Position numbers and translations under genes: made by a program. This document shows positions 1 to 9,230 of a stretch of DNA of 64,000 nt, one piece after another. This DNA is from Streptomyces griseocarneus (GTDB lineage: Bacteria > Actinomycetota > Actinomycetes > Streptomycetales > Streptomycetaceae): assembly GCA_003674045.1 (NCBI GenBank), contig PENC01000006.1, positions 124,001-188,000 on the forward strand. The letters are read 5' to 3'. Below the pieces are notes generated by a model. It was not told where the DNA came from. It ran no database searches and worked only from the letters and a program-made list of their open reading frames with translations. The stretch's first letter is position 1. Each line of letters begins with the position of its first letter.

Positions 1-60
1 CGGTGAACCGCGTGCGTGCGCTCCCGCGCGAGGTGGCCGCGACCGTCCCCGGTTACCCAT
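1..60 (-). CDS. Signal peptidase I paralogue, N-terminal fragment (cut by window edge)
   Basis: Only the first 20 codons lie in the window. The frame opens with an ATG at 60 and reads MGNRGRSRPPRAGAHARG, a basic Gly/Arg-rich start that resembles the cytoplasmic tails of Streptomyces type I signal peptidases. A purine-rich GGGGACGG stretch precedes the ATG, and the start lies 17 bp after the stop of the upstream signal peptidase gene. Streptomyces carry a run of several sip/lepB genes directly after rplS, so a second signal peptidase is what synteny predicts. The catalytic part is outside the window, so the identity rests on context and the tail. Confidence 0.6.
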   Translation of the reverse strand, partial: MGNRGRSRPPRAGAHARGSP

Positions 61-77
61 GCCGTATCCGTCCCCGG

Positions 78-995
78 TCACCCATGCGGGCTCCCGGTCC
101 GGCCCGCCGCCTCAGGCTCGGGCACCCGCGCGAAGGCCGTCGTCCGGTCCAGCGAGCCGATCCGGCCGAAGGGCCAGCCGATCCAGTCGGCGCGCCCTAT
201 GACCCGGTCGACCGGGACCGTGCCGCCGCCCGGCTCCCCCAGGTGGTCGCGTGAATCGCGGGAGTCGCTCCGGTGGTCGCCCATGACCCACAGCTTCCCC
301 TCCGGCACCACGATGTCGAAGGGCACCTGGGAGGCGCTGTCACCCGGATAGAGGTACGGCTCGTCAATCGGTTGACCGTTGACCTTCAGCCAGCCCCTGG
401 CGTCACAGCAGGTGACCCGGTCCCCGCCGATGCCCACGACCCGCTTGACGTAGTCGGTGGGCGCCGGGCTCATCAGTCCCACGGACGACGCGCCCTTGCG
501 GATCAGCGTGGTGACCAGGTTCTCCGAGGGCGCGTCGTGGACGAAGGACCCGCGGCCGTCGAAGACCACCACGTCACCACGGCGCGGCTGCTCGCCGAAG
601 CGGTACGCGAGCTTGTCGACCAGCACCCGGTCGCCGACCTGGAGGGTGTTCTCCATCGAGCCGCTCGGGATCAGGAAGGGCTGCACGACGAAGCTGCTGA
701 GCAGCAGCAGGAAGACCATGCACGCGGCGAGCAGCAGCCACGCCTTGCGCAGCGGACCGCCGTCCCCGGCCCACTGCCGGGCCCTGGCCAGTCGCCCGCC
801 CCGGCGGCCCACCGGTTCGGGAGTCTCGGAGGCCTCAGGGGCTTCGGAGGTCTCCGACGCCTCAGGCACCTCGGAGACCTCGGGGGCCTCGCCCTCCTGT
901 TCTCCGGAAAAACGCGAGGAGCGCGACCCCTGCCCCTTCCCCCCTGTGGGGGAAGGAGAGCGGTCGCGCTCCACAAGCTGCTCGTCGGTGTCCAT
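78..995 (-). CDS. lepB: Type I signal peptidase (S26 family)
   Basis: Membrane-bound serine protease that removes signal peptides from exported proteins. The 305 residues show a long acidic Glu/Pro/Ser/Thr-rich cytoplasmic tail (about 1-65, with repeated EAPEASETPE-like units), one membrane segment at about 85-108, the catalytic serine box SGSMENTL (Ser113), the catalytic lysine in DYVKRVVG (Lys184) and the conserved GDHRSDSRDSR box near the end. There is no hydrophobic C-terminal segment, so it has a single anchor. It lies 45 bp downstream of rplS and just before a second signal peptidase, the usual Streptomyces sip cluster. The ATG at 995 is the first start that gives this tail; a shorter start is possible. 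Confidence 0.93.
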   Translation of the reverse strand: MDTDEQLVERDRSPSPTGGKGQGSRSSRFSGEQEGEAPEVSEVPEASETSEAPEASETPEPVGRRGGRLARARQWAGDGGPLRKAWLLLAACMVFLLLLSSFVVQPFLIPSGSMENTLQVGDRVLVDKLAYRFGEQPRRGDVVVFDGRGSFVHDAPSENLVTTLIRKGASSVGLMSPAPTDYVKRVVGIGGDRVTCCDARGWLKVNGQPIDEPYLYPGDSASQVPFDIVVPEGKLWVMGDHRSDSRDSRDHLGEPGGGTVPVDRVIGRADWIGWPFGRIGSLDRTTAFARVPEPEAAGRTGSPHG

Positions 996-1040
996 CGGGC
1001 CGAAAGCCTATCCGGCCGGGCCCGGGCGCCGTACGGAAGC

Positions 1041-1388
1041 TCAGTTGTCGCGCTTCTCCTTGATCTTCGCGGCCTTGCCGCGCAGCTCACGGAGGTAGTA
1101 CAGCTTGGCGCGACGGACGTCACCGCGGGTCACGAGCTCGACCTTCTCGAAGATCGGGCTGTGCACCGGGAAGGTGCGCTCGACGCCGACGGAGAAGGAG
1201 ACCTTGCGGACCGTGAAGGTCTCGCTGACGCCCGCACCCTGGCGGCGGATGACAACACCCTTGAACTGCTGGATACGGGAGCGGTTGCCCTCGATGACGC
1301 GAACGTGGACGTTCACGGTGTCGCCCGGGCGGAAGGCCGGGACGTCGGTGCGCAGGGACGCGGCGTTGACGCTGTCGAGAAGGTGCAT
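1041..1388 (-). CDS. rplS: 50S ribosomal protein L19
   Basis: Large-subunit protein at the interface with the small subunit. The 115 residues start MHLLDSVNAASLRTDVPAFR and contain the hallmark RPGDTVNVHVRVIEGNRSRIQQFKGVVIRRQG and the C-terminal RRAKLYYLRELRGKAAKIKE. Length is normal for the family. The ATG at 1388 is chosen because the conserved protein begins there; sequence further upstream is open but unlike L19. It follows trmD after 130 bp, so it may have its own promoter in addition to read-through from the rpsP-rimM-trmD cluster. Confidence 0.98.
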   Translation of the reverse strand: MHLLDSVNAASLRTDVPAFRPGDTVNVHVRVIEGNRSRIQQFKGVVIRRQGAGVSETFTVRKVSFSVGVERTFPVHSPIFEKVELVTRGDVRRAKLYYLRELRGKAAKIKEKRDN

Positions 1389-1518
1389 GACCGTCTGCTT
1401 TCTTCGCCGATGCCACAGGTCATCAGCGGGAAGTCGAAATGATGAGGGGAGTCGCACAGTGCACCGGCGGCGTCTTTCCCCCTGTGGCAGGGGCGCGCGC
1501 CGGGCGCAAGGCAACGGC

Positions 1519-2328
1519 TTATTCTTCCACGTCCGGGGCCACTCGCCCAAATCGGCCGTCGGGACCCGGGGCCCAGCCCAGGATCGAGAGCATCTCGCGG
1601 TCCTTCTTGTCGAAGGCCGCCGGGTCCGTGCGCTCGACCAGGTCCGGCCGGTGGGCCACCGTGCGCCGGAAGGCCTCGTCGCGGCGCCAGCGGGCGATCT
1701 TGCCGTGGTGACCGCTGAGCAGGACGTCGGGGATGCCGCGGCCGCGCCACTCCGGGGGCTTGGTGTAGACAGGCCCCTCGAGGAGGTCGGCCATGGCCCC
1801 GGGGGCGAAGGAGTCGTCGCGGTGCGACTCGGCGTTGCCCAGCACGCCCGGGAGCAGCCGGGCGATGGCCTCGACCATCACGAGGACGGGGGCTTCGCCG
1901 CCCGCGAGCACGTAGTCGCCGATGGAGACCTCGCGCACGTCGAGCCGCTCGCCGTACTCCTCGATGACGCGCCGGTCGATGCCCTCGTAGCGGGCCGGGG
2001 TGAAGACCAGCCACGGCTTCTCGGACAGCTCGACGGCGAGCTGCTGGGTGAAGGGCTTGCCGCTGGGCGTGGGGACGACCAGGGTCGGCAGCCCCTCGCC
2101 GGACTCGATGACGGCGTCCAGCGCCTCGCCCCAGGGCTCGGGCTTCATCACCATGCCGGGGCCGCCGCCGTACGGCGTGTCGTCGACGGTGTTGTGCTTG
2201 TCGTGCGTCCATTCGCGCAGGTCGTGGACGCGGACGTCCAGCCGGCCGCGCGCGCGGGCCTTGCCGACGAGCGAGACGTTCAGCGGCTCCAGGTACTCGG
2301 GGAAGATCGTGACGACGTCGAGCCGCAT
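1519..2328 (-). CDS. trmD: tRNA (guanine37-N1)-methyltransferase
   Basis: Transfers a methyl group from S-adenosylmethionine to N1 of G37 next to the anticodon, which suppresses +1 frameshifting. The 269-residue protein has the SPOUT-family N-terminus MRLDVVTIFPEYLEPL, the GPGMVMKPE loop, and the knot motifs VVPTPSGKPFTQQ, RYEGIDRRVIEEYG and SIGDYVLAGGE. The ATG shares its first base with the rimM TGA (TGATG), a sign of translational coupling; a GTG one codon upstream is also open. It belongs to the rpsP-KH-rimM-trmD cluster on the minus strand. Confidence 0.97.
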   Translation of the reverse strand: MRLDVVTIFPEYLEPLNVSLVGKARARGRLDVRVHDLREWTHDKHNTVDDTPYGGGPGMVMKPEPWGEALDAVIESGEGLPTLVVPTPSGKPFTQQLAVELSEKPWLVFTPARYEGIDRRVIEEYGERLDVREVSIGDYVLAGGEAPVLVMVEAIARLLPGVLGNAESHRDDSFAPGAMADLLEGPVYTKPPEWRGRGIPDVLLSGHHGKIARWRRDEAFRRTVAHRPDLVERTDPAAFDKKDREMLSILGWAPGPDGRFGRVAPDVEE

Positions 2329-2942
2329 CACACGCCGCCCTTCGCGTCGCCGCCCCGCGCGTCCTCGGTGCTCCCGGCGGTGCCCTCCGGGCCTTCCGCG
2401 TCGGCGTCGCGGGAGCTCGCGACCTCCGCCTCGTCCAGGTCGATCAGGCCGCGCGGCGGCTCGACGACCGCGCGCTGCGCGTCCAGGTCGATCTCGGTCA
2501 CGATCTCGGAGACGAAGGGGATCATCACCTCGCTGCCGTCCGGCCGCTCGACGATCAGCAGGTCCTGCGAGGGCAGGTGCGCGACCTCCGTGATCCGGCC
2601 GAGCTCGGTGCCGCCGGCGGTGACGACGTCGAGGTCGATCAGCTGGTGGTCGTAGAACTCCTCGGGGTCCTCCGGGGTCTCGTCCGGGTCGACCTCGGCG
2701 ACGAGGAGGGTGTTGCGAAGCGCCTCGGCGGCCGTCCGGTCGCCCACGCCCGCGAAGCGCAGCAGCAGACGGCCGCTGTGCACCCGTCCGCTCTCGACGG
2801 TCAGCGGGCCCACCCCGGCGGGGTCCGTGGCCAGCACGGCGCCCGGCCCGAGCCGGAGCTCCGGGTCGTCCGTGCGCACCTCAACGGTGACCTCGCCCTT
2901 GATCCCGTGGGCGCGGCCGATCCTGCCGACTACCAGCTGCAT
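2328..2942 (-). CDS. rimM: Ribosome maturation factor RimM
   Basis: Assists late maturation of the 30S head domain and binds S19. The 204 residues start MQLVVGRIGRAHGIKGEV, the typical N-terminal beta-barrel motif, followed by the PRC-barrel region with EEFYDHQLIDLDVV and LIVERPDGSEVMIPFV. The last 40 residues are an acidic, Ser/Gly-rich tail beyond the family core. The start at 2942 is fixed by the conserved N-terminus. Its stop overlaps the trmD start by one base. A GC-rich hairpin at 3019-3054 separates it from the KH gene. Confidence 0.97.
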   Translation of the reverse strand: MQLVVGRIGRAHGIKGEVTVEVRTDDPELRLGPGAVLATDPAGVGPLTVESGRVHSGRLLLRFAGVGDRTAAEALRNTLLVAEVDPDETPEDPEEFYDHQLIDLDVVTAGGTELGRITEVAHLPSQDLLIVERPDGSEVMIPFVSEIVTEIDLDAQRAVVEPPRGLIDLDEAEVASSRDADAEGPEGTAGSTEDARGGDAKGGV

Positions 2943-3018
2943 GCGGTTCCTTCTCTGCTTTCCCGTACGCGTTCTCCGTACGGACACGACGAGCCGAACG
3001 CGACGAGACGAACGACAA

Positions 3019-3054
3019 CGGGCCGGGAAGGGCGGCAAAGCCCCTCCCGGCCCG
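3019..3054 (-). terminator. GC-rich hairpin between KH gene and rimM
   Basis: Arms of about 15 bp (CGGGCCGGGA.. and its complement, one mismatch) flank a six-base loop. It lies between the end of the KH-domain gene and the start of rimM on the transcribed strand. It could attenuate or partly terminate transcription from the rpsP promoter. No U-tract follows, as is common in high-GC bacteria. Confidence 0.55.
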
Positions 3055-3074
3055 TGCCGGTGCTCAATCGCTTC

Positions 3075-3314
3075 TCAGCGGACCTGGTCCACGTCGACGA
3101 GGTCGACGCGGATACCACGGCCGCCGATGGCGCCCACGACGGTGCGCAGCGCACGCGCGGTGCGGCCGTTGCGGCCGATCACCTTGCCGAGGTCGTCGGG
3201 GTGGACCCGGACCTCCAGCACGCGCCCCCGGCGCAGGTTGCGGGACGCGACCTGCACCTCGTCGGGGTTGTCGACGATGCCCTTCACCAGGTGCTCGAGG
3301 GCTTCCTCGAGCAT
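3075..3314 (-). CDS. khpA: KH-domain RNA-binding protein (KhpA type)
   Basis: Small RNA-binding protein of 79 residues made almost entirely of one KH domain. The RNA-contacting GXXG loop is visible in GKVIGRNGRTARALR (about residues 47-61). Homologues in Gram-positive bacteria (KhpA/YlqC) partner with KhpB/Jag and affect cell division and small-RNA binding; the role in Streptomyces is inferred from the family only. The start lies 2 bp after the rpsP stop, so the two genes are almost certainly co-transcribed and coupled. Confidence 0.93.
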   Translation of the reverse strand: MLEEALEHLVKGIVDNPDEVQVASRNLRRGRVLEVRVHPDDLGKVIGRNGRTARALRTVVGAIGGRGIRVDLVDVDQVR

Positions 3315-3316
3315 GC

Positions 3317-3754
3317 TCAGGCCTCGGTCGACTCGGAGGTGGACTCGGCCTCGGCCTCGTCCGCCTTCTTGTCGGCCTTCTTCGCCTTCGGGGTGATGGC
3401 CTCACCCTTCGACGCCTCGGCGGAGTTCACGACGGCCTCGAAGAGACCGCTGTGGTCCTTCTTCGGCTCGGCGACCAGCATCGGCGCCGGGGCCGGCAGG
3501 CCCTTGAACTTCTGCCAGTCGCCGGTGACCTTCAGGATGGCGAGAACCGGCTCGGTCGGCTGGGCACCGACGGACAGCCAGTACTGCGCGCGCTCCGAGT
3601 CGACCTCGATGCGGGAGGGGTTGTACGTCGGGTGGTACAGACCGATCTCCTCGATGGCCCGGCCGTCACGGCGGGTACGGGAGTCGGCGACGACGATGCG
3701 GTAGTGGGGCTGGCGAATCTTGCCGAGACGCTTCAGCTTGATCTTGACTGCCAC
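3317..3754 (-). CDS. rpsP: 30S ribosomal protein S16
   Basis: Small-subunit assembly protein. The GTG at 3754 starts MAVKIKLKRLGKIRQPHYRI, and AGGAGA lies at suitable spacing upstream. The conserved S16 core runs to about residue 85 (SVGAQPTEPVLAILKVTGDW). It is followed by about 55 residues rich in Lys, Ala and Glu ending AEAESTSESTEA, an extension absent from most bacterial S16 proteins but usual in actinobacteria. First gene of the rpsP-KH-rimM-trmD cluster; the 155 bp upstream probably hold the promoter. Confidence 0.97.
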   Translation of the reverse strand: MAVKIKLKRLGKIRQPHYRIVVADSRTRRDGRAIEEIGLYHPTYNPSRIEVDSERAQYWLSVGAQPTEPVLAILKVTGDWQKFKGLPAPAPMLVAEPKKDHSGLFEAVVNSAEASKGEAITPKAKKADKKADEAEAESTSESTEA

Positions 3755-3909
3755 GGGAGTGGTGTCTCCTGGTCTTGACGTGGTTGGGCACAACGGGATG
3801 CCACGTGGGGTTGCGGTACTCGGGTGCCCGATGGACGCGTCAGCCGTAGGAGAGAGGGGTCCTGTGCGACTGTCGAGTACAGCGACCCATTGTGCCATAC
3901 CGCTCCAGG

Positions 3910-4500
3910 TCAGCCGACCGGGACGGCCTCCGGAATCCGGAAGGGCTGGCCGCAGCCCCCGCACATGATGGGCGCCTGGGCGAGCACGGACGGCACGACC
4001 CGGACGTTCCGGCCGCAGTCGCAGACCGCCTTGACCCGCACCCCTCCGCCGGACGAGCCGTGCCGCGCCGCGGGGCCCCGGAAGGTCCGCGACGTGTCCG
4101 TGGTCGTGGCGACCGTGTGGGCCTTCAGCGCGCGCTGGAGTCTGTCGATGGTGGGCCGGTAGCGCTTGCGCGCCTCCGGATTGAGCACGACCAGGGAGAA
4201 GCCGCTGCTGGGATGCGGCTCGTCCCCGTGGTCGAGGCCCAGCTCCTCGGCGATCGCCAGGAACCGGCGATTGTGGTAGCGGCCCGCGCGTGACGTGTCA
4301 CGGACACCGCGGGCGGCCGCGATGCCGTGCACTGCCTCGTGCAGCAGCCTTTCGAAGGAGAGCTCGGCGCCACAGGCGGACGACGACTCCCCGATCAGCG
4401 ATTCGGGCGCGGCTAGATCCGGCAGCTCGGGGTGGAACCGCTGAATGTCGGCCCACGCCTGCGCCAGCTCTGCGGCGAGAACAGGTGGTGTCGTGCTCAC
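3910..4500 (-). CDS. HExxH-containing protein with C-terminal zinc ribbon (SprT-like)
   Basis: Unidentified 196-residue protein. A HEAVHGIAAARG motif (HExxH, about residues 70-81) followed by RYHNRRFLAIAEELGL resembles SprT-like zinc peptidases. The C-terminal part has Cys pairs CDCGR and CGGCGQPF that look like a zinc ribbon. Family similarity suggests a zinc-dependent peptidase or nucleic-acid-associated protein, but activity is inference. The GTG at 4500 gives a protein starting MSTTPPVLAAELAQAW; another GTG at 4563 is in frame but adds residues that do not look conserved. It lies downstream of proS and upstream of rpsP on the same strand. Confidence 0.75.
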   Translation of the reverse strand: MSTTPPVLAAELAQAWADIQRFHPELPDLAAPESLIGESSSACGAELSFERLLHEAVHGIAAARGVRDTSRAGRYHNRRFLAIAEELGLDHGDEPHPSSGFSLVVLNPEARKRYRPTIDRLQRALKAHTVATTTDTSRTFRGPAARHGSSGGGVRVKAVCDCGRNVRVVPSVLAQAPIMCGGCGQPFRIPEAVPVG

Positions 4501-4601
4501 GTCGTGACAACGAGCAAGCGCCGCCCCGTGTTCCGATACCGGGCCATCCCAAATAATTTGCACGTACCAGTCAGTTTCATGCTCATGCGTCCCGACGAGG
4601 G

Positions 4602-4636
4602 CGGGTGCGCAGAACTGTGGAGAACCCGCGCACCCG
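4602..4636. repeat. 9-bp inverted repeat (CGGGTGCGC)
   Basis: CGGGTGCGC at 4602-4610 is mirrored by GCGCACCCG at 4628-4636, with a 17-base loop. It lies between the proS terminator and the HExxH gene. It could be an operator or a leader stem-loop for that gene; there is no functional evidence. Confidence 0.4.
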
Positions 4637-4724
4637 TTCGCAACATGGGACGTACTGACTCACGAGTAAGCACATGACGACGAGCGCGCGCCCTCACACG
4701 CTCCCGTACCCCCGCGGAAAGGGA

Positions 4725-4769
4725 ACAGGCGCCTGTGGAGACCGGGGTCCGGTCTCCACAGGCGCCTGT
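4725..4769 (-). terminator. Perfect 21-bp hairpin downstream of proS
   Basis: The arm 4725-4745 is a perfect complement of 4749-4769 with a 3-base loop. It begins 10 bp after the proS stop on the minus strand. Each arm also contains the palindrome CAGGCGCCTG, so the structure is nested. It is a strong candidate for the proS terminator. Confidence 0.85.
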
Positions 4770-4778
4770 CCGCCATGA

Positions 4779-6194
<1,416 letters not shown>

Positions 6195-6493
6195 GGTGCG
6201 AATGGTACGGGGCAGATCCGCCCGAGCGTGAATCCCCTCCCGGACCGCCCCCGCGAAGGCCGCCTTCCGCCCGCTTTCACCCACCCTTCCCCCGCCCCTT
6301 CTCCCGTGCGAGAGCACGCGGCACATGCCATCGTGAGCAGACGGGGAACGTTCATACGCCGCCCCCTGGACTCGGGGACGGAAGCGGAGTTCTCTGGCAT
6401 ACGGGGGTGCTTCGCGGCAGCGCGCGCACGGCAGCACATCTGGGGGGCCGGTTCGGGTACGCACACATCTCTCGGCGGATTGGGGCGCTTTCG

Positions 6494-7330
6494 ATGACAC
6501 CAACGCTCGTGCGGCGGCACCGGCCGTCCGCTGTGTCGCCCGGCTCGCGGGCCCGCGACTGGGCGGAGATCCAGGAACGGATGCTGGTGCCGCTCTACGA
6601 AGCGGTGTACCAACGGCTGGAGGTCGGCCCCGACACCCGGCTGCTCGGCCTGGGCTGCGGCTCGGGACTGGCCCTGCTCATGGCCTCGGCCCGCGGCGCC
6701 CACGTGTGCGGCGTCGACACCGACGCCGGGCGGCTCGCCCTGGCCGGGGAGCGCCTGCTGCCCCAGGACGGCCACGCCTCCCCCGGCCACCGCGTACGGC
6801 TGGGACAGGGCGGCCCCGCGTCCGTCGCCGGGCCCGGCGACCCCGCGTTCACCCTCGTCACGGCCTTCGACCCGCTGTACTGCGCGGGCGACGACGCCCG
6901 GCACCTGGCGGCCGCGCTGTCCGAGGCGGCCGGCCACGCCGCGTACGGGGCGCCCGTCGTCCTGGCGGGCTGGGGACCGCAGGAGCGCTGCGCCGCGTCC
7001 GGAGCGCTTCGAGTCGCGGCCCGGCTCGCGGACCCCATGTGCGCGCCCTCCCGCTGGCGCCCGAGCGGCCGCGACGACCTGGAGGACCTGGCCCGCCGGG
7101 CCGGCCTGCGCCCGGACGGCTCGGGACGCGTGGCCTGCCCGTACGGCTACGCGGACATGGGCAGCGCACTGCGCGGCATGCTCTCGACCGGCGCCTTCGA
7201 CGCCGCGATCGAGGCCACGGACGAGGAACAGGTCACGAAGGAACTCACCGAGGCCCTCCACCCCCACCTGCGCCACGACGGCACGGTATGGCTGCCGAAC
7301 GTTTTCCGCTATCTGATAGCGAGGGTGTAG
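6494..7330 (+). CDS. SAM-dependent methyltransferase (class I fold)
   Basis: Probable methyltransferase of unknown substrate, 278 residues. Motif I is seen in LLGLGCGSGLALLMAS (about residues 51-66), followed by an acidic residue at the end of strand 2 in GVDTDAGRLALAG, the pattern that binds S-adenosylmethionine. The rest is typical of small-molecule methyltransferases and has no recognisable substrate motif. The ATG at 6494 is chosen because sequence upstream is not protein-like. It is transcribed away from proS (299-bp shared upstream region) and converges on ffh. Confidence 0.8.
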   Translation: MTPTLVRRHRPSAVSPGSRARDWAEIQERMLVPLYEAVYQRLEVGPDTRLLGLGCGSGLALLMASARGAHVCGVDTDAGRLALAGERLLPQDGHASPGHRVRLGQGGPASVAGPGDPAFTLVTAFDPLYCAGDDARHLAAALSEAAGHAAYGAPVVLAGWGPQERCAASGALRVAARLADPMCAPSRWRPSGRDDLEDLARRAGLRPDGSGRVACPYGYADMGSALRGMLSTGAFDAAIEATDEEQVTKELTEALHPHLRHDGTVWLPNVFRYLIARV

Positions 7331-7422
7331 CTGCCGGGATGTGACACGGCACCGTTTCCGCCTGCGGCGGGAGCGGCCTTCGGCCGCGTCCTCAAACGCC
7401 GGACGGGCCGAGTGGGGAGGCA

Positions 7423-7512
7423 GCGCCCCGTAAGGGGCGCGGGGAACTGCGCGACAAGCCCCCACCGGCCCGCAGCCGCGCGCGGAACGCAAGACCCGCC
7501 CCGGTAGGCGCA
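7423..7512 (+). repeat. Convergent-junction repeat, copy 1
   Basis: Starts with the hairpin GCGCCCCGTAAGGGGCGC (7423-7440), followed by the shared segment GGGGAACTGCGCGACAAGCC and a degenerate tail ending near CCGGTAGGCGC. Related copies occur at 19585-19680 (inverted), 27566-27685, 37421-37512 and 44173-44270. It lies between the convergent methyltransferase and ffh genes and probably contributes a terminator. Confidence 0.85.
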
Positions 7513-7520
7513 ACGGAAAC

Positions 7521-7547
7521 GGGGCCCGGGGCAAAGCCCCGGACCCC
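7521..7547 (-). terminator. Probable ffh terminator
   Basis: GGGGCCCGGGGC, a three-base loop AAA, then GCCCCGGACCCC form a 12-bp stem with one mismatch, 16 bp beyond the ffh stop on the minus strand. Confidence 0.75.
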
Positions 7548-7562
7548 GCAACGCGCACGACG

Positions 7563-9101
7563 TCAGCCCATGAACTTCTTGAACTCGTCGGGAAGTTCGA
7601 ACTTCTCGGCGGCCTCAGGCGCGGCCGGAAGCCCCAGCGCCTGCTGCTCACGACGCGCGGCCGCCGCCTCGGCATCGGCCTTCCGCTTCATCGGGTTGCC
7701 CGACTGCCGCTTGCCCTTGCCCTGCTTGACCTGCTTCTTCTTACGGGACGCGCCGCCACCCATCCCCGGCATGCCGGGGATGCCGGGCATACCGCCACCC
7801 TGCGCCATGCGGGACATCATCTTCCGGGCGTCGAAAAAGCGCTCGACGAGATTCTTGACCGCGCTGACGTCCACACCGGAGCCCTTGGCGATACGGGCCC
7901 GGCGCGAGCCATTGATGATCGTCGGGTCCTGGCGCTCGGCCGGGGTCATCGACTTGATGATCGCGGCGGTGCGGTCGACGTCGCGCTCGTCGAGGTTGTT
8001 GATCTGGTCCTTGATCTGGCCCATGCCCGGCAGCATGCCGAGGAGCTTGGAGATCGAACCCATCTTCCTGACCTGTTCCATCTGGGACAGGAAGTCGTCG
8101 AGCGTGAACTCCTTCGGGCCCTTCGCCAGCTTGGCGGCCATCTTCTCGGCCTCGGCCTGGCTGAAGGTCTGCTCGGCCTTCTCGATCAGGGTGAGCATGT
8201 CGCCCATGTCGAGGATGCGGGACGCCATGCGGTCCGGGTGGAACGCGTCGAACTCGTCCAGCTTCTCGCCGTTGGAGGCGAACATGATCTGCTTGCCGGT
8301 GACGTGCGCCACCGACAGGGCGGCACCACCGCGGGCATCACCGTCGAGCTTGGAGAGCACCACGCCGTCGAAGCCGACGCCGTCGCGGAAGGCCTCGGCG
8401 GTGTTGACCGCGTCCTGACCGATCATGGCGTCGACGACGAAGAGAACCTCGTCGGGCTGGACGGCGTCGCGGATGTCCGCGGCCTGCTGCATCAGCTCGG
8501 CGTCGATGCCGAGACGACCGGCGGTGTCGACGATCACGACATCGTGCTGTTTGGTCTTGGCGTACTCGATCGAGTCCTTGGCGACCTGGACCGGGTCACC
8601 GACGCCGTTGCCCGGCTCCGGGGCGTAGACGCCGACGCCCGCGCGCTCGGCGACGACGGAGAGCTGGTTGACGGCGTTGGGGCGCTGGAGGTCACAGGCG
8701 ACCAGCAGGGGCGCGTGGCCCTGCGTCTTCAGCCACAGGCCGAGCTTTCCGGCGAGGGTGGTCTTACCGGCACCCTGGAGACCGGCGAGCATGATGACCG
8801 TCGGGCCGCTCTTGGCGAACCGCAGACGACGGGTCTCGCCACCGAGGATGGTGACCAGCTCGTCGTTGACGATCTTGATGACGCTCTGGGCGGGATTCAG
8901 CGCCTGCGAGACCTCACTGCCGAGGGCGCGCTCCTTGACCTGCTTGATGAAGGCGCGGACGACCGGCAGGGCCACGTCCGCTTCGAGCAGGGCAATACGG
9001 ATCTCGCGGGCGGTGGCGTCGATGTCCGCCTCGGAGAGGCGGCCCTTACCGCGGAGGGATTTGAAAGTCGCGCTCAGGCGGTCGGACAGGGTATCGAACA
9101 C
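7563..9101 (-). CDS. ffh: Signal recognition particle protein (SRP54 homologue)
   Basis: GTPase that binds signal sequences on the ribosome and, with 4.5S RNA and FtsY, targets membrane proteins. The 512 residues start at a GTG reading MFDTLSDRLSATFKSLRGKG. The N domain is followed by the G domain with P-loop GLQGAGKTTLAGK (about residue 106), DTAGRLG and the SKLDGDARGG motif. The C-terminal M domain is Met/Gly-rich (MMSRMAQGGGMPGIPGMPGM) and ends in a Lys-rich tail. The ftsY partner gene lies 7 kb away. Confidence 0.98.
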   Translation of the reverse strand: MFDTLSDRLSATFKSLRGKGRLSEADIDATAREIRIALLEADVALPVVRAFIKQVKERALGSEVSQALNPAQSVIKIVNDELVTILGGETRRLRFAKSGPTVIMLAGLQGAGKTTLAGKLGLWLKTQGHAPLLVACDLQRPNAVNQLSVVAERAGVGVYAPEPGNGVGDPVQVAKDSIEYAKTKQHDVVIVDTAGRLGIDAELMQQAADIRDAVQPDEVLFVVDAMIGQDAVNTAEAFRDGVGFDGVVLSKLDGDARGGAALSVAHVTGKQIMFASNGEKLDEFDAFHPDRMASRILDMGDMLTLIEKAEQTFSQAEAEKMAAKLAKGPKEFTLDDFLSQMEQVRKMGSISKLLGMLPGMGQIKDQINNLDERDVDRTAAIIKSMTPAERQDPTIINGSRRARIAKGSGVDVSAVKNLVERFFDARKMMSRMAQGGGMPGIPGMPGMGGGASRKKKQVKQGKGKRQSGNPMKRKADAEAAAARREQQALGLPAAPEAAEKFELPDEFKKFMG

Positions 9102-9230
9102 GGCGCTCGTCGATCCTCGGGCTCGGGGACGGTATGAATCGCCCTCCAGGGTATCCGCCCGGGAAAGCGAGGTGGCTCCCGCCCGAGAAATACGACGGAA
9201 GGCCCGGGCCCCGCACACGCGAGGAGTGCC

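Noticed and set aside
6195..6493. Possible riboswitch or T-box leader upstream of proS
   Set aside because: No T-box sequence, specifier loop or terminator/antiterminator pair could be found.
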